From contig JAAFIF010000017.1 of the NCBI GenBank assembly GCA_013298625.1, positions 1 to 64,000 on the forward strand: a DNA stretch of 64,000 bases. Direction: 5' to 3'. Position numbers and translations under genes: made by a program. The notes under the pieces were generated by a model. It did not search any database. It was not told the DNA's origin and was given only the letters and a program-made list of their open reading frames with translations. This document shows positions 36,092 to 44,809 of the stretch, one piece after another (position 1 is the first letter of the stretch; each line of letters begins with the position of its first letter). This DNA comes from Myxococcales bacterium. GTDB taxonomy: Bacteria > Myxococcota_A > Polyangia > Polyangiales > Ga0077539.

Positions 36092-37555
36092 GTGAAAGAG
36101 AAGAAGGCGTCCGTGGCAAAGGGGCAACCAGTGTTCGACCTGCACATCATCGGCTTCGGCGTGGTGGGCCGCGGCGTGGTGAAGGCGCTGATGCGGCCGG
36201 GCCCCGACGGCAGGCCGCAGCCGTTTCGCGTGGTGGCGGTGACGGATCGCTCGGGCACCGTGGTCGATCCCGAAGGGCTCGATCTGCCCAAGCTGCTGCG
36301 ATCGAAGGAGAAGCACGGCGACGTCACGCGCGCCTCGGGCGAGCACCAGAAGTGGAACGGCGAGCAAGCGCTTCGCAACGTCCGCTCGGACATCGTGGTC
36401 GAGGTCACGCCGACGAACATCGTCGATGGCGAGCCGGGCATCACCCACATCGCCGAGGCGATGCGGCTCGGGCGCCACGTGGTGACGGCGAACAAAGGGC
36501 CGTTCGCGCTGCAGTTTCAGAAGATCGCCGCGCTCGCGCAGCGCTCGGGCGTGCTGCTCAAGTACGGCGGGAGCGTGTGCGGGGCGGTTCCGATCATCGA
36601 GCTGGTGCGCGACGCGCTGGTGGGCAACGACGTGAGCGCGATCCGCGGCGTGATGAACGGCAGCTGCAACTACATCCTCTCGCGCATGGAGAAGAGCGGC
36701 GAAGAGTTCGACGCCGTGCTCGCCGACGCCGCGAAGCTCGGGATCACCGAGACCGACCCGTCGCAAGACATCGACGGCTGGGACGCCGCGAGCAAGCTGG
36801 TGATCCTGGCCAACGCCGTGATGAACCGCCCGATCACCATCCGCGACGTCAAGGTCGAGGGCATTCGCAACGTCACCGCCGCGTCGATGAAGGCCGCCAA
36901 GAAGCGCGGAAAGGTCATCCGCCTGATCGCCACCATCTCGCGCGACGTCGCCGAGGTGAAGCCCGTCGAGCTCGACGAGGGCTCGGGGCTCGCCGTCGAC
37001 GGGACGCTCAACGTCGCGGTCGTCGAGACCGACCTCGCCAAGGACATCACCATCGTGGGTCGCGGCGCGGGACAGATGGAGACCGCGAGCGCGATCCTTG
37101 GTGATTTGCACGCGGTTCGTCGCGAGCTCGCCGCGCGCAGCGACGGGGGAGGCGCGCGTCGCGCGGGCCTCGCGCTCTCGGGCATCGAGGTCGGCTCGGT
37201 GGCCAAGAAGAAGGTCGCCACGATCGACGCGGACGCGACGCTCGGCCGCGCCGTGCGGCTCATGCAGAAGAAGGGCATCTCGCAGCTGCCCGTGCTCTCC
37301 GAAGGCGTGTGCGTGGGGACGATCTCCGAGCGAACCGTGGTCGACCTGCTCGTCGACCGCGGCGCGAAGAAGCTCGAATCCCTGGTGGTGCGAGACGTGA
37401 TGGGCCCGCCGCTGCCCGAGCTCGGCGCGAGCACGCCGCTCGTGGCCGTCGCGAAGGTGCTCGAGCGTCGCAGCGCAGTGCTCGTCACGCGCGCGCTCGA
37501 CATCGTCGGGATCGTCACGCGCGCGGACCTCTTGCGGCTCGTCAGCGCAGACTGA
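36092..37555 (+). CDS. hom: homoserine dehydrogenase fused to a CBS-domain pair
   Basis: A 487-aa protein started at a GTG. Residues 12-350 are homoserine dehydrogenase: NAD(P) loop IIGFGVVGRGVV, VVTANKGPFAL, KYGGSVCGAVPIIELV, RGVMNGSCNYILSRME, DIDGWDAASKLVILANAV, then GRGAGQMETASAILGDL. It reduces aspartate semialdehyde to homoserine on the way to Thr and Met. Where many family members carry an ACT domain, residues about 370-487 are two CBS motifs (VATIDADATLGRAVRLMQKKG ISQLPVLSEG; LVVRDVMGPPLPELGASTPL ... IVGIVTRADLLRLV). CBS pairs usually bind adenosyl nucleotides, so feedback by ATP/AMP or S-adenosylmethionine is a reasonable inference. It stands alone. Confidence 0.95.
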   Translation: MKEKKASVAKGQPVFDLHIIGFGVVGRGVVKALMRPGPDGRPQPFRVVAVTDRSGTVVDPEGLDLPKLLRSKEKHGDVTRASGEHQKWNGEQALRNVRSDIVVEVTPTNIVDGEPGITHIAEAMRLGRHVVTANKGPFALQFQKIAALAQRSGVLLKYGGSVCGAVPIIELVRDALVGNDVSAIRGVMNGSCNYILSRMEKSGEEFDAVLADAAKLGITETDPSQDIDGWDAASKLVILANAVMNRPITIRDVKVEGIRNVTAASMKAAKKRGKVIRLIATISRDVAEVKPVELDEGSGLAVDGTLNVAVVETDLAKDITIVGRGAGQMETASAILGDLHAVRRELAARSDGGGARRAGLALSGIEVGSVAKKKVATIDADATLGRAVRLMQKKGISQLPVLSEGVCVGTISERTVVDLLVDRGAKKLESLVVRDVMGPPLPELGASTPLVAVAKVLERRSAVLVTRALDIVGIVTRADLLRLVSAD

Positions 37556-37564
37556 TCCGCGCGC

Positions 37565-40108
37565 TCACCACGGCGCGACGGCGTAGTCTTTGAAGAGCAC
37601 CCCGTGCTCGACCTCGGCGCCGAGCTTCGCGCGGTAGATCGGGTCGAGCACCCGCGCCGCGCTGTCGTCGAGCCCCAGCGGCACGCTGAATCCGCTCGCG
37701 CGCATCGCCGCGTCCTGCGCGAACGGGTTTTGCGCAGAGACCCACCCCGGGTCGACGCTGCACACGAGGATGCGCTCTGTCGCAAACGAGTCGGCGACGG
37801 TGCGCGTGAGCATGTTGAGGGCGGCCTTGGCCATGTTGGTGTGCGGGTGGCGCGAGGGCTTTCGTCGCTGCGCGAACTGCCCTTCGATCGAGGACACGTT
37901 GACGACAAACGCGCGACCTCGCCGCTCCGCCGCCGCGGCGAGCGCCGCGCGGAGCCTGGCCACCAGCACGTACGGCGCGATCGCGTTGACCGCGTGCGCG
38001 CTGAGCAGCTCGCCGACGGAGACGTCGTCGATCTCGTGCCTCCACGAGTTGGTTCGTCGCAGGTCTTCGACCACCGCCTCGAGCGCGACGCTGCCGAGCG
38101 TCGCGTCGCCGACCGTGTCCGCCGCAGCGAGCGCGCTCACGGGGCGAACTCCTTCGGGCAGCGCGACGGTCGCGTCCTGCGTGCGAAGGGCGGCGTAGTA
38201 CGCCGGGGCGCGCGCGATCGTCTGCGCGGCGTTGTTGACGAGCACGTCGATCGCGCCGCGCTCGTCGCAGAGCGCGTCGGCGAAGCGCTCGACGTCACGA
38301 GCGAAGCGCAAGTCCAGCGGGCGAAGCTCGAGCAGGCCGCGCCATCGATCGAAGTCGGGCTCGCTCGCGAAGCGCGCCCACGCGTCGTTGACGAAGCGAG
38401 ACGTGGCGATCACCGCGCATCCGCTGCGCAAGAGCGAGAGCGTCGTGTGAAACCCGATGTGCACACGCGCGCCCGTGACGAGCGCGACGCAGCCGGTGAG
38501 GTCCGCGCGCTGCGCCCTTCGCTGGTGGTTGATCGCCGCGCAGTCCGGGCAGAGCCTGTCGTAGTGCGCGTCGACGTGGACGAACTCGCGTCGGCACGCG
38601 TAGCACTTCTGCGGCGCTTCGAGCGTCGCGCCGGGGGATCGCGCTTCGGGGCTCGCGCCGCGAAGGGTGGTGCTGGCGAGCGTGGCGCTGTCGCGCGCGC
38701 GGCTGAGCTGTGCGCGCTCGTCGCGTGGCGTCCTGCTCGTGCGGCGCTGGTCGTGCGCGGTCGGGCGGCTCCACGCGCGCGTTGCGACCGCGCGGAGGCG
38801 CTGCTCGGCGTCGGTCAACGCGGCGCCCGACGCCGCTCGCGAGCGGATGGCGTCGATCACTCGCAGCGCGCGCTCGACGTCGTCGTCCGACGGCGCGGGG
38901 CAGAGCTGCGCGGGCGCGCGGGAGGAGGCGAGGGCGGGGGCTGTGACGGCGTCGCGCTGCTGCGATCGCCACCGTCGCAGCGGGGCGAGCAGCTCGCGAA
39001 CGACCGCGTTTTCTCTGGGTCTCGCGCGGTTTGCGTTGCGGGCGAGCGCGGCGCGCAGCGCGTCTCCGAGGGGGCCTCGGTGCGTCGCTTCGTGCACGAG
39101 CGCGTCGACCGAGCCCGAGTCGGCGACGAGCGTGACGATGAATTCGTGTGCGTCCTCGGGGATGGCCGCGCCGCGAAGCTCGATCGATCGCAGCGCGCGT
39201 CGGGCGGCGGCCGCCGAGAGCACCGCCGCTGCGCCGCGGTCGGTGAGCTCGTTGGGCTTCGCGCCGCTGTGGTGCTCGACGGGGACGAAGCCGAGCTCGA
39301 GCGCCCGCAGCGTCGCGCTCGCTTCGACGAGCGCCGCGACGCTGTGCGCTGCATCGTCGCTGAGCCCATTGCTGCTCAGCCCGAGCGCCACGAGGGACGG
39401 AGCGGTCGCGAGCGCGCTGCATACGAGCGCGGCGCCTTCGTCGCCGAGGGACGTCGCGTTGAGCCGCAGCAGCGTGAGCGCGGGCCAGCGCGCGAGCGCG
39501 TCGGCGAGCGAGCGAGCGGCGCGGGGTCCGATGCGGTTTCCGTCGATCGAGAGCGCCGAGAGCCCGCGGTCTCGCGCGGCGCGGACGACGGCGACGCACG
39601 CTTCTTCGGAGAGCTCGCACCCGGCGATGTCCAGGGCGATCAGCGCGGGCGCCGCTGCGATGTGGGCGCACAGCGCCTCGGCGCCTCGGTCGCCGATCGC
39701 TGCGCGGCTGAGCCAGAGCGCGCGCGCGTTGGGGTAGCGATCGAAGACCGCGCTCACGCCTCGAGGGCCGAGCTGGTTGTCGCCGAGCCACACGGACGCG
39801 ATCGATTCGCTGCGAGGCAGGGCGAGAGCGGTCTCTGGACCGAGTCGGTTGCTGCACAAAAACGCGTGCTTCAATCGCTGCGACGCAAACGCAGGCGCGA
39901 GGGCCGCGAGCGAGGCGCCGTCGAGGCGCGAATGGCACAGGTCGAGCAGCCCGTCCCCGAGCCAGGTGCCCGCGGCGAACGAGCGGCTCTCGGCGACGGG
40001 ATCATTCGCGATCCAGGAGGAAATATGCTGGCAGATCGCCGCGCTCGACCTTCGGTCTCGGACCCCCAGCGCGAACGACAGAAGCGCCTCCTCGGGTCGC
40101 TCGAACAT
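37565..40108 (-). CDS. LRR - zinc ribbon - SDR fusion protein
   Basis: An 847-aa protein in three parts. Residues 50-330 are about ten leucine-rich repeats of ribonuclease-inhibitor type (e.g. IASVWLGDNQLGPRGVSAVF, LTLLRLNATSLGDEGAALVC). After a 120-residue Arg/Ala-rich linker comes a zinc ribbon with Cys502, 505, 520 and 523 (CYAC...CPDC). Residues 535-847 are a short-chain dehydrogenase/reductase: cofactor loop TGARVHIG, NNAAQ, VNVSSIEG, and HTNMAKAAL where a classical SDR has YxxxK; Lys761 is present but Thr757 replaces Tyr. It is cytosolic. Its start is 23 bp from the start of the EF-Tu paralogue on the other strand, leaving almost no leader. Confidence 0.88.
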   Translation of the reverse strand: MFERPEEALLSFALGVRDRRSSAAICQHISSWIANDPVAESRSFAAGTWLGDGLLDLCHSRLDGASLAALAPAFASQRLKHAFLCSNRLGPETALALPRSESIASVWLGDNQLGPRGVSAVFDRYPNARALWLSRAAIGDRGAEALCAHIAAAPALIALDIAGCELSEEACVAVVRAARDRGLSALSIDGNRIGPRAARSLADALARWPALTLLRLNATSLGDEGAALVCSALATAPSLVALGLSSNGLSDDAAHSVAALVEASATLRALELGFVPVEHHSGAKPNELTDRGAAAVLSAAAARRALRSIELRGAAIPEDAHEFIVTLVADSGSVDALVHEATHRGPLGDALRAALARNANRARPRENAVVRELLAPLRRWRSQQRDAVTAPALASSRAPAQLCPAPSDDDVERALRVIDAIRSRAASGAALTDAEQRLRAVATRAWSRPTAHDQRRTSRTPRDERAQLSRARDSATLASTTLRGASPEARSPGATLEAPQKCYACRREFVHVDAHYDRLCPDCAAINHQRRAQRADLTGCVALVTGARVHIGFHTTLSLLRSGCAVIATSRFVNDAWARFASEPDFDRWRGLLELRPLDLRFARDVERFADALCDERGAIDVLVNNAAQTIARAPAYYAALRTQDATVALPEGVRPVSALAAADTVGDATLGSVALEAVVEDLRRTNSWRHEIDDVSVGELLSAHAVNAIAPYVLVARLRAALAAAAERRGRAFVVNVSSIEGQFAQRRKPSRHPHTNMAKAALNMLTRTVADSFATERILVCSVDPGWVSAQNPFAQDAAMRASGFSVPLGLDDSAARVLDPIYRAKLGAEVEHGVLFKDYAVAPW

Positions 40109-40131
40109 CGCAGTAGACTAGCGCACCCATC

Positions 40132-41412
40132 GTGCAACCGAGCCCCGCTCTCGACCCGACCCGCCCTCACATCAACGTCGCGATCCTCGGTCACGCTGGC
40201 CACGGAAAGACGCGGCTCGCCTCGGCGCTGACCGCACGTAGCTTCGTGCACGAGTCGAGGCCATGGGCGAAGCACACGCGGCGCATTCAGTACGTCGATC
40301 TGCCGACGTACATGGTTCGAACCGAGGCCGTGCGGCACGCGATCGCGCACGTGGTCGAGCACGAGAGTCCGTTTCGTCACTACGACTCGCTCGAGGCTCC
40401 TGGACAGCGTCGGTTCATTCGCGCGGCGATGATGGCGTGCGGCGTGGCGGACGTGGTGGTGCTGGTCGTGAGCGCGGTGGACGGCGCGCTCTCGCAGACG
40501 CGCGAGCACGCGTTGATCGCGCGGGCGCTCGGCGTCGAGCAGATCGTGGTGTTCTTGTCGCGCTGCGATCTCGTGAGCGACCCCGACCAGCTCGACCTCG
40601 CAGAGAACGACGTGCGCGAGGTGCTCACCGAGGTGGGGTTCGACGGCGACAACGCGGCGTTTGTTCGCGGCGCGCTCGGGGTCGAGCACGAGCGCTGGGA
40701 CGCGACGATCGACGATCTCATCGCGACGCTCGATCGGTCAGTGTCCGACCCGGCGCGCGACAGTGACTCACCGGCGCACGCGACGGTGCTGTGGCGCTAC
40801 GACGGCGCGGTCTTCGGCGTGCGCGTCGCGCTCGCGCACGTTCGACAGGGCGTGATCAGAAAGGGCGATCGGCTGCTCGCGATGTTTCGGGGACAGCGGC
40901 AGCAGGTCCGCGTCGAGGAGCTGCGCGTGTTCGACCGTCCCGTGGACGCCGCGGGGCCGGGCGACATCGTCTCGATCAGCCTCGGCGGGATCGCTGACCG
41001 CAACGCGTTTCGCGAGCTCGTTCGCAGAGGAACCGTCTTGACCGCGCGCACCGCGACGCGGCTCACCCGAAGCGTGGTCGCTTCGCTGCGGCTGCTGACC
41101 CGCGACGAAGGTGGACGGCACAAGGCCATCGCGTCGGGCCACGCGGGCTTGTTCTGCTTCGGGGCGACCACGGTGCAGGGGCGCATCTTGTTGCCGCCCG
41201 GAATCGACGCGATCGCGCCGGGCGCGACGATCGAGGGCGCGGTGGTCGAGTTTCAGTACGGGGTTCCCGTCAGCGAAGGCGCGCGCTTCGTGCTGCGAGA
41301 CGGCAGCGACGGACTGCAACGCAAGCTCGGCGGCGCGCCGCGATGGGCGGGCACGAGCGCGACGGGATCGATCACGCGCGTGCGCGAGCTCGACGACGAG
41401 GCCGCGGTCTGA
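40132..41412 (+). CDS. degenerate EF-Tu paralogue (translation-factor-like GTPase)
   Basis: A 426-aa protein started at a GTG. It aligns by eye with EF-Tu along its whole length: DGALSQTREHALIARALGVE, IVVFLSRCDLVSDPDQLDL, then domain II-III phrases (ALAHVRQGVIRKGDRLLA, GPGDIVSISLGGIADRNAF, RRGTVLTARTATRL). The P-loop is GHAGHGKT (20-27; EF-Tu has GHVDHGKT). The DxPGH motif is LEAPGQ (Glu88, Gln92 instead of Asp and the catalytic His), NKCD is SRCD (143-146), and no GITI switch I is present. It therefore may bind but hardly hydrolyses GTP in the EF-Tu way, and is unlikely to be the elongation factor. It is convergent with the large kinase gene. Confidence 0.88.
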   Translation: MQPSPALDPTRPHINVAILGHAGHGKTRLASALTARSFVHESRPWAKHTRRIQYVDLPTYMVRTEAVRHAIAHVVEHESPFRHYDSLEAPGQRRFIRAAMMACGVADVVVLVVSAVDGALSQTREHALIARALGVEQIVVFLSRCDLVSDPDQLDLAENDVREVLTEVGFDGDNAAFVRGALGVEHERWDATIDDLIATLDRSVSDPARDSDSPAHATVLWRYDGAVFGVRVALAHVRQGVIRKGDRLLAMFRGQRQQVRVEELRVFDRPVDAAGPGDIVSISLGGIADRNAFRELVRRGTVLTARTATRLTRSVVASLRLLTRDEGGRHKAIASGHAGLFCFGATTVQGRILLPPGIDAIAPGATIEGAVVEFQYGVPVSEGARFVLRDGSDGLQRKLGGAPRWAGTSATGSITRVRELDDEAAV

Positions 41413-41417
41413 GCTGC

Positions 41418-44400
41418 TCAGAGCGCCGCTGCGAACGCGCGGCCGAACTCGACGGGCATCGGTCGGTCGTTGGGGTTCTTCGTCGTCGCGTCGCGCAAGA
41501 GCTTCGCGATCGCCGCGGGGAAGATCCGCAGCCGCTCGGGGTCTTCGAACGGATCCCGCTGCATGTGCGCGATGATCCTGTCGCGAGGGTTCGTGATGTC
41601 GTCGAAGAACGTGCGTCCCGTCGTGACGTTGTAGATCGTCCCAGCCAGCGCGTAGAGGTCCGCGCGGCCGTCGAGCTCCATCGGGTCGAGGACCTGCTCG
41701 GGCGCGATGTAGCCCGGAGTTCCAGCGACGAATCGACCGACGGCCTCCTTCGAAACCTTCGAGGCGCGCACCATCCCGAAGTCGATCACCACCGTCGCGA
41801 GCACCGGCGTGCGCGCAGGGTCCCGGTGCTTCTCGGGGTCGAACCGCTCGCCGCCCTGCAGCGGCAGACGGATCCATAGGTTCGCTGGCTTGATGTCTCG
41901 GTGCACCAGCCCCGCGCCGTGCAGCGCCGCGAGGCCTGCGCACGACTCGGCCACGATCTGCTTCATCTCGAAGAGCGTGAGCAGCCGCGCGCTCGAGTAC
42001 TGCTTGAGGTCCGCGCCGATCAACAGCTCGAGCACGAGGTAGGGCGAGCCGTTCGAGACGCCTCGGTCGATGATGTTCGCGACGTTCGGGTGATAGAGCC
42101 CCGCGAGCGCCTTGGCCTCTTCGACAAACGACGCGAGGATGCCCTCGCGCTCGGACTCCGACGCCCCTTCGAGCGCGTCCGCCTTGGGAATCTTCAGCAC
42201 GAACATGCGGTCCGCGCCCGGCTTGCGGATCTGCCACACGCTGCCGATGCCGCCCTCGCCGAGCGGCTTGATGAGCTCGTAGCCCTCGATGAGCTTGCTC
42301 GACTCGGTCTTCTTCGGCGGCGGCGGCGGCGGCGGCGTCCTGCGCACCGCGGCCGTCGTCGCCGCCTCGACGAGCGACGAGGTCACGGGTCCGAGCGAGC
42401 CGAACCACACCGCCACCGGCGCGAGGTCGCGCGCGCGGATCGCCCTGGCCACCAGCGCCGCCACACGGGGAGCGTTTTCGCTCTCGAACGCTCCGCCATC
42501 GGGCGACGAGTGAAGGCCAGTCACCGGGTCTTCGAGCGCGGCGTGCAGGCGCTCTGCGCCGATCGCGAGCTCGAGGCACATCGCGTCGAGGTCGAGCTTG
42601 TTGCCGGCCGCGGTCGTGAAGCGCTGCAGCGCCCGTGCGAAGCCCGTCATCGCGTGGGACAGCTCGGTGTCGTCCGCTTCGAGGTCGATCATCGACTGCT
42701 CGACGGCGTTGATCCACCGCCCGTCGCATGCGCGAGCGGGGTCCGCGCGCAGCGCAGCGCGGATCTCTTCAGCGAGGATCGTGCATCGCTCGAGGGCGTC
42801 TTTCGACAGCATCGGCAGCGCCGAGGCCACTTGTTCGATCACCGTGGGACGGTCCACCACGAGCGCCCACCACGCGGCGAACGGGCCGAGCCAACGCACG
42901 TCGTCCACTTCGCCGAGGGACGTTCCTCGCGTGGCGTCGACGAGCCGCCAGAGCAGCGACGAGAGGGCGTTGCGAAGGGCGCCCGGCAGCACGCGCGTCC
43001 CGCCCGTGAGCCCCTCGACCTTGCGCAGCCACATGCACGTGTGGTGCGCGGTCGGCCCGCGGCCCGGGCCGAGGTCGGGCTCTTCTCCGCACGCGTCGAG
43101 CGCGTATCCGCCCAGCTGAATCGCGAGCACCTCGAGCGCTTCGTCCGCCTCGGGGTCCGGCGAGCCCTCTTTGCGGCGCTCTTCGACGAACTCGAGCAGC
43201 CACTGCGGCGCATCGGCGATGGTGCGCCAGCTGTCCTCGAGGTCCGGCTCGATCACCGGCGTGCCTGCGGGCCGCGTCGCGAGCAGCGGGCCCCAGAGCC
43301 CGAGCGCGAGCGAGCGTGCGATGCCTTCGACCGCGTTGATCCCAGCGGCGCGTCGGCGCGCGCGACCGTCGGTGCTCGCGATCTTCTTCGCTTCGTTGAA
43401 CGTAGAGGCCAGCGACTCGGCGAAGCGCGCCGCGCGAGCGTCTGCTTCTTCGTCGTCGTACTGCGCCGCGAGGCGGACGAGGTTCTCGAGACCCTGCTCG
43501 AGGTCGAGCGGGTCGCGCTCTGCTCCGTCGATGGGGTCGGTCGAGGCCAGGACGAAGAGCCAACGACGCCAGTCATCGAGGCGCTCGCTGCGCGCGCCGC
43601 GGGCGATTTCGCGGAGCTGACGGAGATAGGGCTCGACGAGCTGCTGTTGCGTTCCGCCGCGGCGCCACAGGGCGGCGAGGCCGCGGGCGAGGGCGCGGGC
43701 GGTGATCGCTCCGCCGTCGCCCGAGAGGATGCGGCTCGCGAGCTTGTCCCAGAGGTCCTTGCGCTCGGCGATGAGGTACGGGGTCGCCGCGGCCGCGGCC
43801 GAGAGCGCGTAGGCCTCTGTCTTCGGGTCCGCGATGAGCGCGCTCAGCTCGCCGCCGTACACGCGAAGCTTGTCCGCCGGAAGCGACGCAAACGCAGTGA
43901 TCGCGCGCTGTCGCAACAGCGGAGACTCCGAGCGCATCCAGTCGAGCAGCGTCCCTTCGAGCGCCTCGAACTCACCAGCGAATCGACCGAGCGCGCGGCC
44001 TGCGTGCACCCACACCAGCGGGTCGGGATGCAACAGCAACGGCTGCAAGATCTGCAGCGTGCGTCCCACGACTTCGGGTGGAAAAGCCTGGGTCAATCCG
44101 CGCGCGACCACTTCGAGCGCCCGCGCGGCGAGCACGCGACCGCGCAGCGGACCGCGGGCCCACGCGCCGATCAGCGCGTCGAAGTCTTCGATGCTGGCGA
44201 AGACCCACGGCGCGAGCTCGGGCATGGGCAATGCGCTCGCGCCGGCCTCCCAGAACAGGATCTCGAGCCGCGCTTTGACGCTCGAAAACTCGGCGAGCGA
44301 GAGCTGCTGCGCAGGCCCCGTGAGCGGCGCGCACGCGAGCGCGTCGGCGAGCGGTCCTTCGAGCACGCGCGCATCGGCGACGTCGGGGATGCGGTCGCGC

Positions 44401-44741
44401 CAAAGCTCGTGCTGCACAGCGAGCTGCAACAGCGGCGCGAGCCGCACGTCGCGTCGCGCGGCGACGGACATGAGCCAGAGGTACAGCGTCTCTCCGGCAG
44501 AGTCCGAGAGCAGCGCGGCGAGCTCTTGCGTCCCGTTGTTCGAGCGGGTCAGCGCGGGCAGCGCGCGCTCGAGGACGTCCGCCGCGGGCTCGGCTTCGGC
44601 GGCGAGCTTGTGCTCTGGGCCGTCGTACAAAGGGCCGCGCCAGTAGGCGAGCAGCGCGGCGCGCGACTCGGCGGGGTCTTCGCCGGATTGAAAATACTGC
44701 GTCAGTCGGGTGAACGCGTCGCGAACGGCCGGGGCGAGCAT
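41418..44741 (-). CDS. large cytosolic Ser/Thr kinase with N-terminal helical solenoid
   Basis: A 1107-aa protein from the ATG at 44741 (MLAPAVRDAF); a TTG at 44750 is possible. Residues 1-790 are helical, with HEAT/ARM-like stretches around 180-340 (LHPDPLVWVHAGRALGRFAG, SPLLRQRAITAFASLP), no signal and no membrane segment. After a Pro run (TPPPPPPPKK) the kinase domain fills 817-1107: GEGGIGSVW loop, VLKIPK (Lys), HRDIKPANLW catalytic loop, VIDFGMVR (DFG) and GYIAPEQ. All key residues are present, so it should be active. It is divergent from the reverse-transcriptase gene with a 68-bp gap, which suggests shared control. The target is unknown. Confidence 0.92.
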   Translation of the reverse strand: MLAPAVRDAFTRLTQYFQSGEDPAESRAALLAYWRGPLYDGPEHKLAAEAEPAADVLERALPALTRSNNGTQELAALLSDSAGETLYLWLMSVAARRDVRLAPLLQLAVQHELWRDRIPDVADARVLEGPLADALACAPLTGPAQQLSLAEFSSVKARLEILFWEAGASALPMPELAPWVFASIEDFDALIGAWARGPLRGRVLAARALEVVARGLTQAFPPEVVGRTLQILQPLLLHPDPLVWVHAGRALGRFAGEFEALEGTLLDWMRSESPLLRQRAITAFASLPADKLRVYGGELSALIADPKTEAYALSAAAAATPYLIAERKDLWDKLASRILSGDGGAITARALARGLAALWRRGGTQQQLVEPYLRQLREIARGARSERLDDWRRWLFVLASTDPIDGAERDPLDLEQGLENLVRLAAQYDDEEADARAARFAESLASTFNEAKKIASTDGRARRRAAGINAVEGIARSLALGLWGPLLATRPAGTPVIEPDLEDSWRTIADAPQWLLEFVEERRKEGSPDPEADEALEVLAIQLGGYALDACGEEPDLGPGRGPTAHHTCMWLRKVEGLTGGTRVLPGALRNALSSLLWRLVDATRGTSLGEVDDVRWLGPFAAWWALVVDRPTVIEQVASALPMLSKDALERCTILAEEIRAALRADPARACDGRWINAVEQSMIDLEADDTELSHAMTGFARALQRFTTAAGNKLDLDAMCLELAIGAERLHAALEDPVTGLHSSPDGGAFESENAPRVAALVARAIRARDLAPVAVWFGSLGPVTSSLVEAATTAAVRRTPPPPPPPKKTESSKLIEGYELIKPLGEGGIGSVWQIRKPGADRMFVLKIPKADALEGASESEREGILASFVEEAKALAGLYHPNVANIIDRGVSNGSPYLVLELLIGADLKQYSSARLLTLFEMKQIVAESCAGLAALHGAGLVHRDIKPANLWIRLPLQGGERFDPEKHRDPARTPVLATVVIDFGMVRASKVSKEAVGRFVAGTPGYIAPEQVLDPMELDGRADLYALAGTIYNVTTGRTFFDDITNPRDRIIAHMQRDPFEDPERLRIFPAAIAKLLRDATTKNPNDRPMPVEFGRAFAAAL

Positions 44742-44809
44742 GGGCTGCAAACGACGTTACAACGGCTCCCAGCGCGACTCCGCATACGGTACATTTCGCG
44801 GCACCGACG
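44742..44809. promoter_or_regulatory. 68-bp divergent promoter gap between kinase and reverse transcriptase
   Basis: This is the whole space between the kinase ATG and the RT ATG. It contains GTTACAAC and CATACGGTACATTT, the latter a possible -10-like AT-rich patch for the rightward gene. It is far too short for a retron msr-msd region of about 200 nt or more plus a promoter. No hairpin of msd size is visible in it. Confidence 0.35.

Noticed and set aside
42316..42340. GGC trinucleotide run as an unstable repeat locus
   Set aside because: It merely encodes the Pro run between solenoid and kinase domain; short and unremarkable at this GC content.
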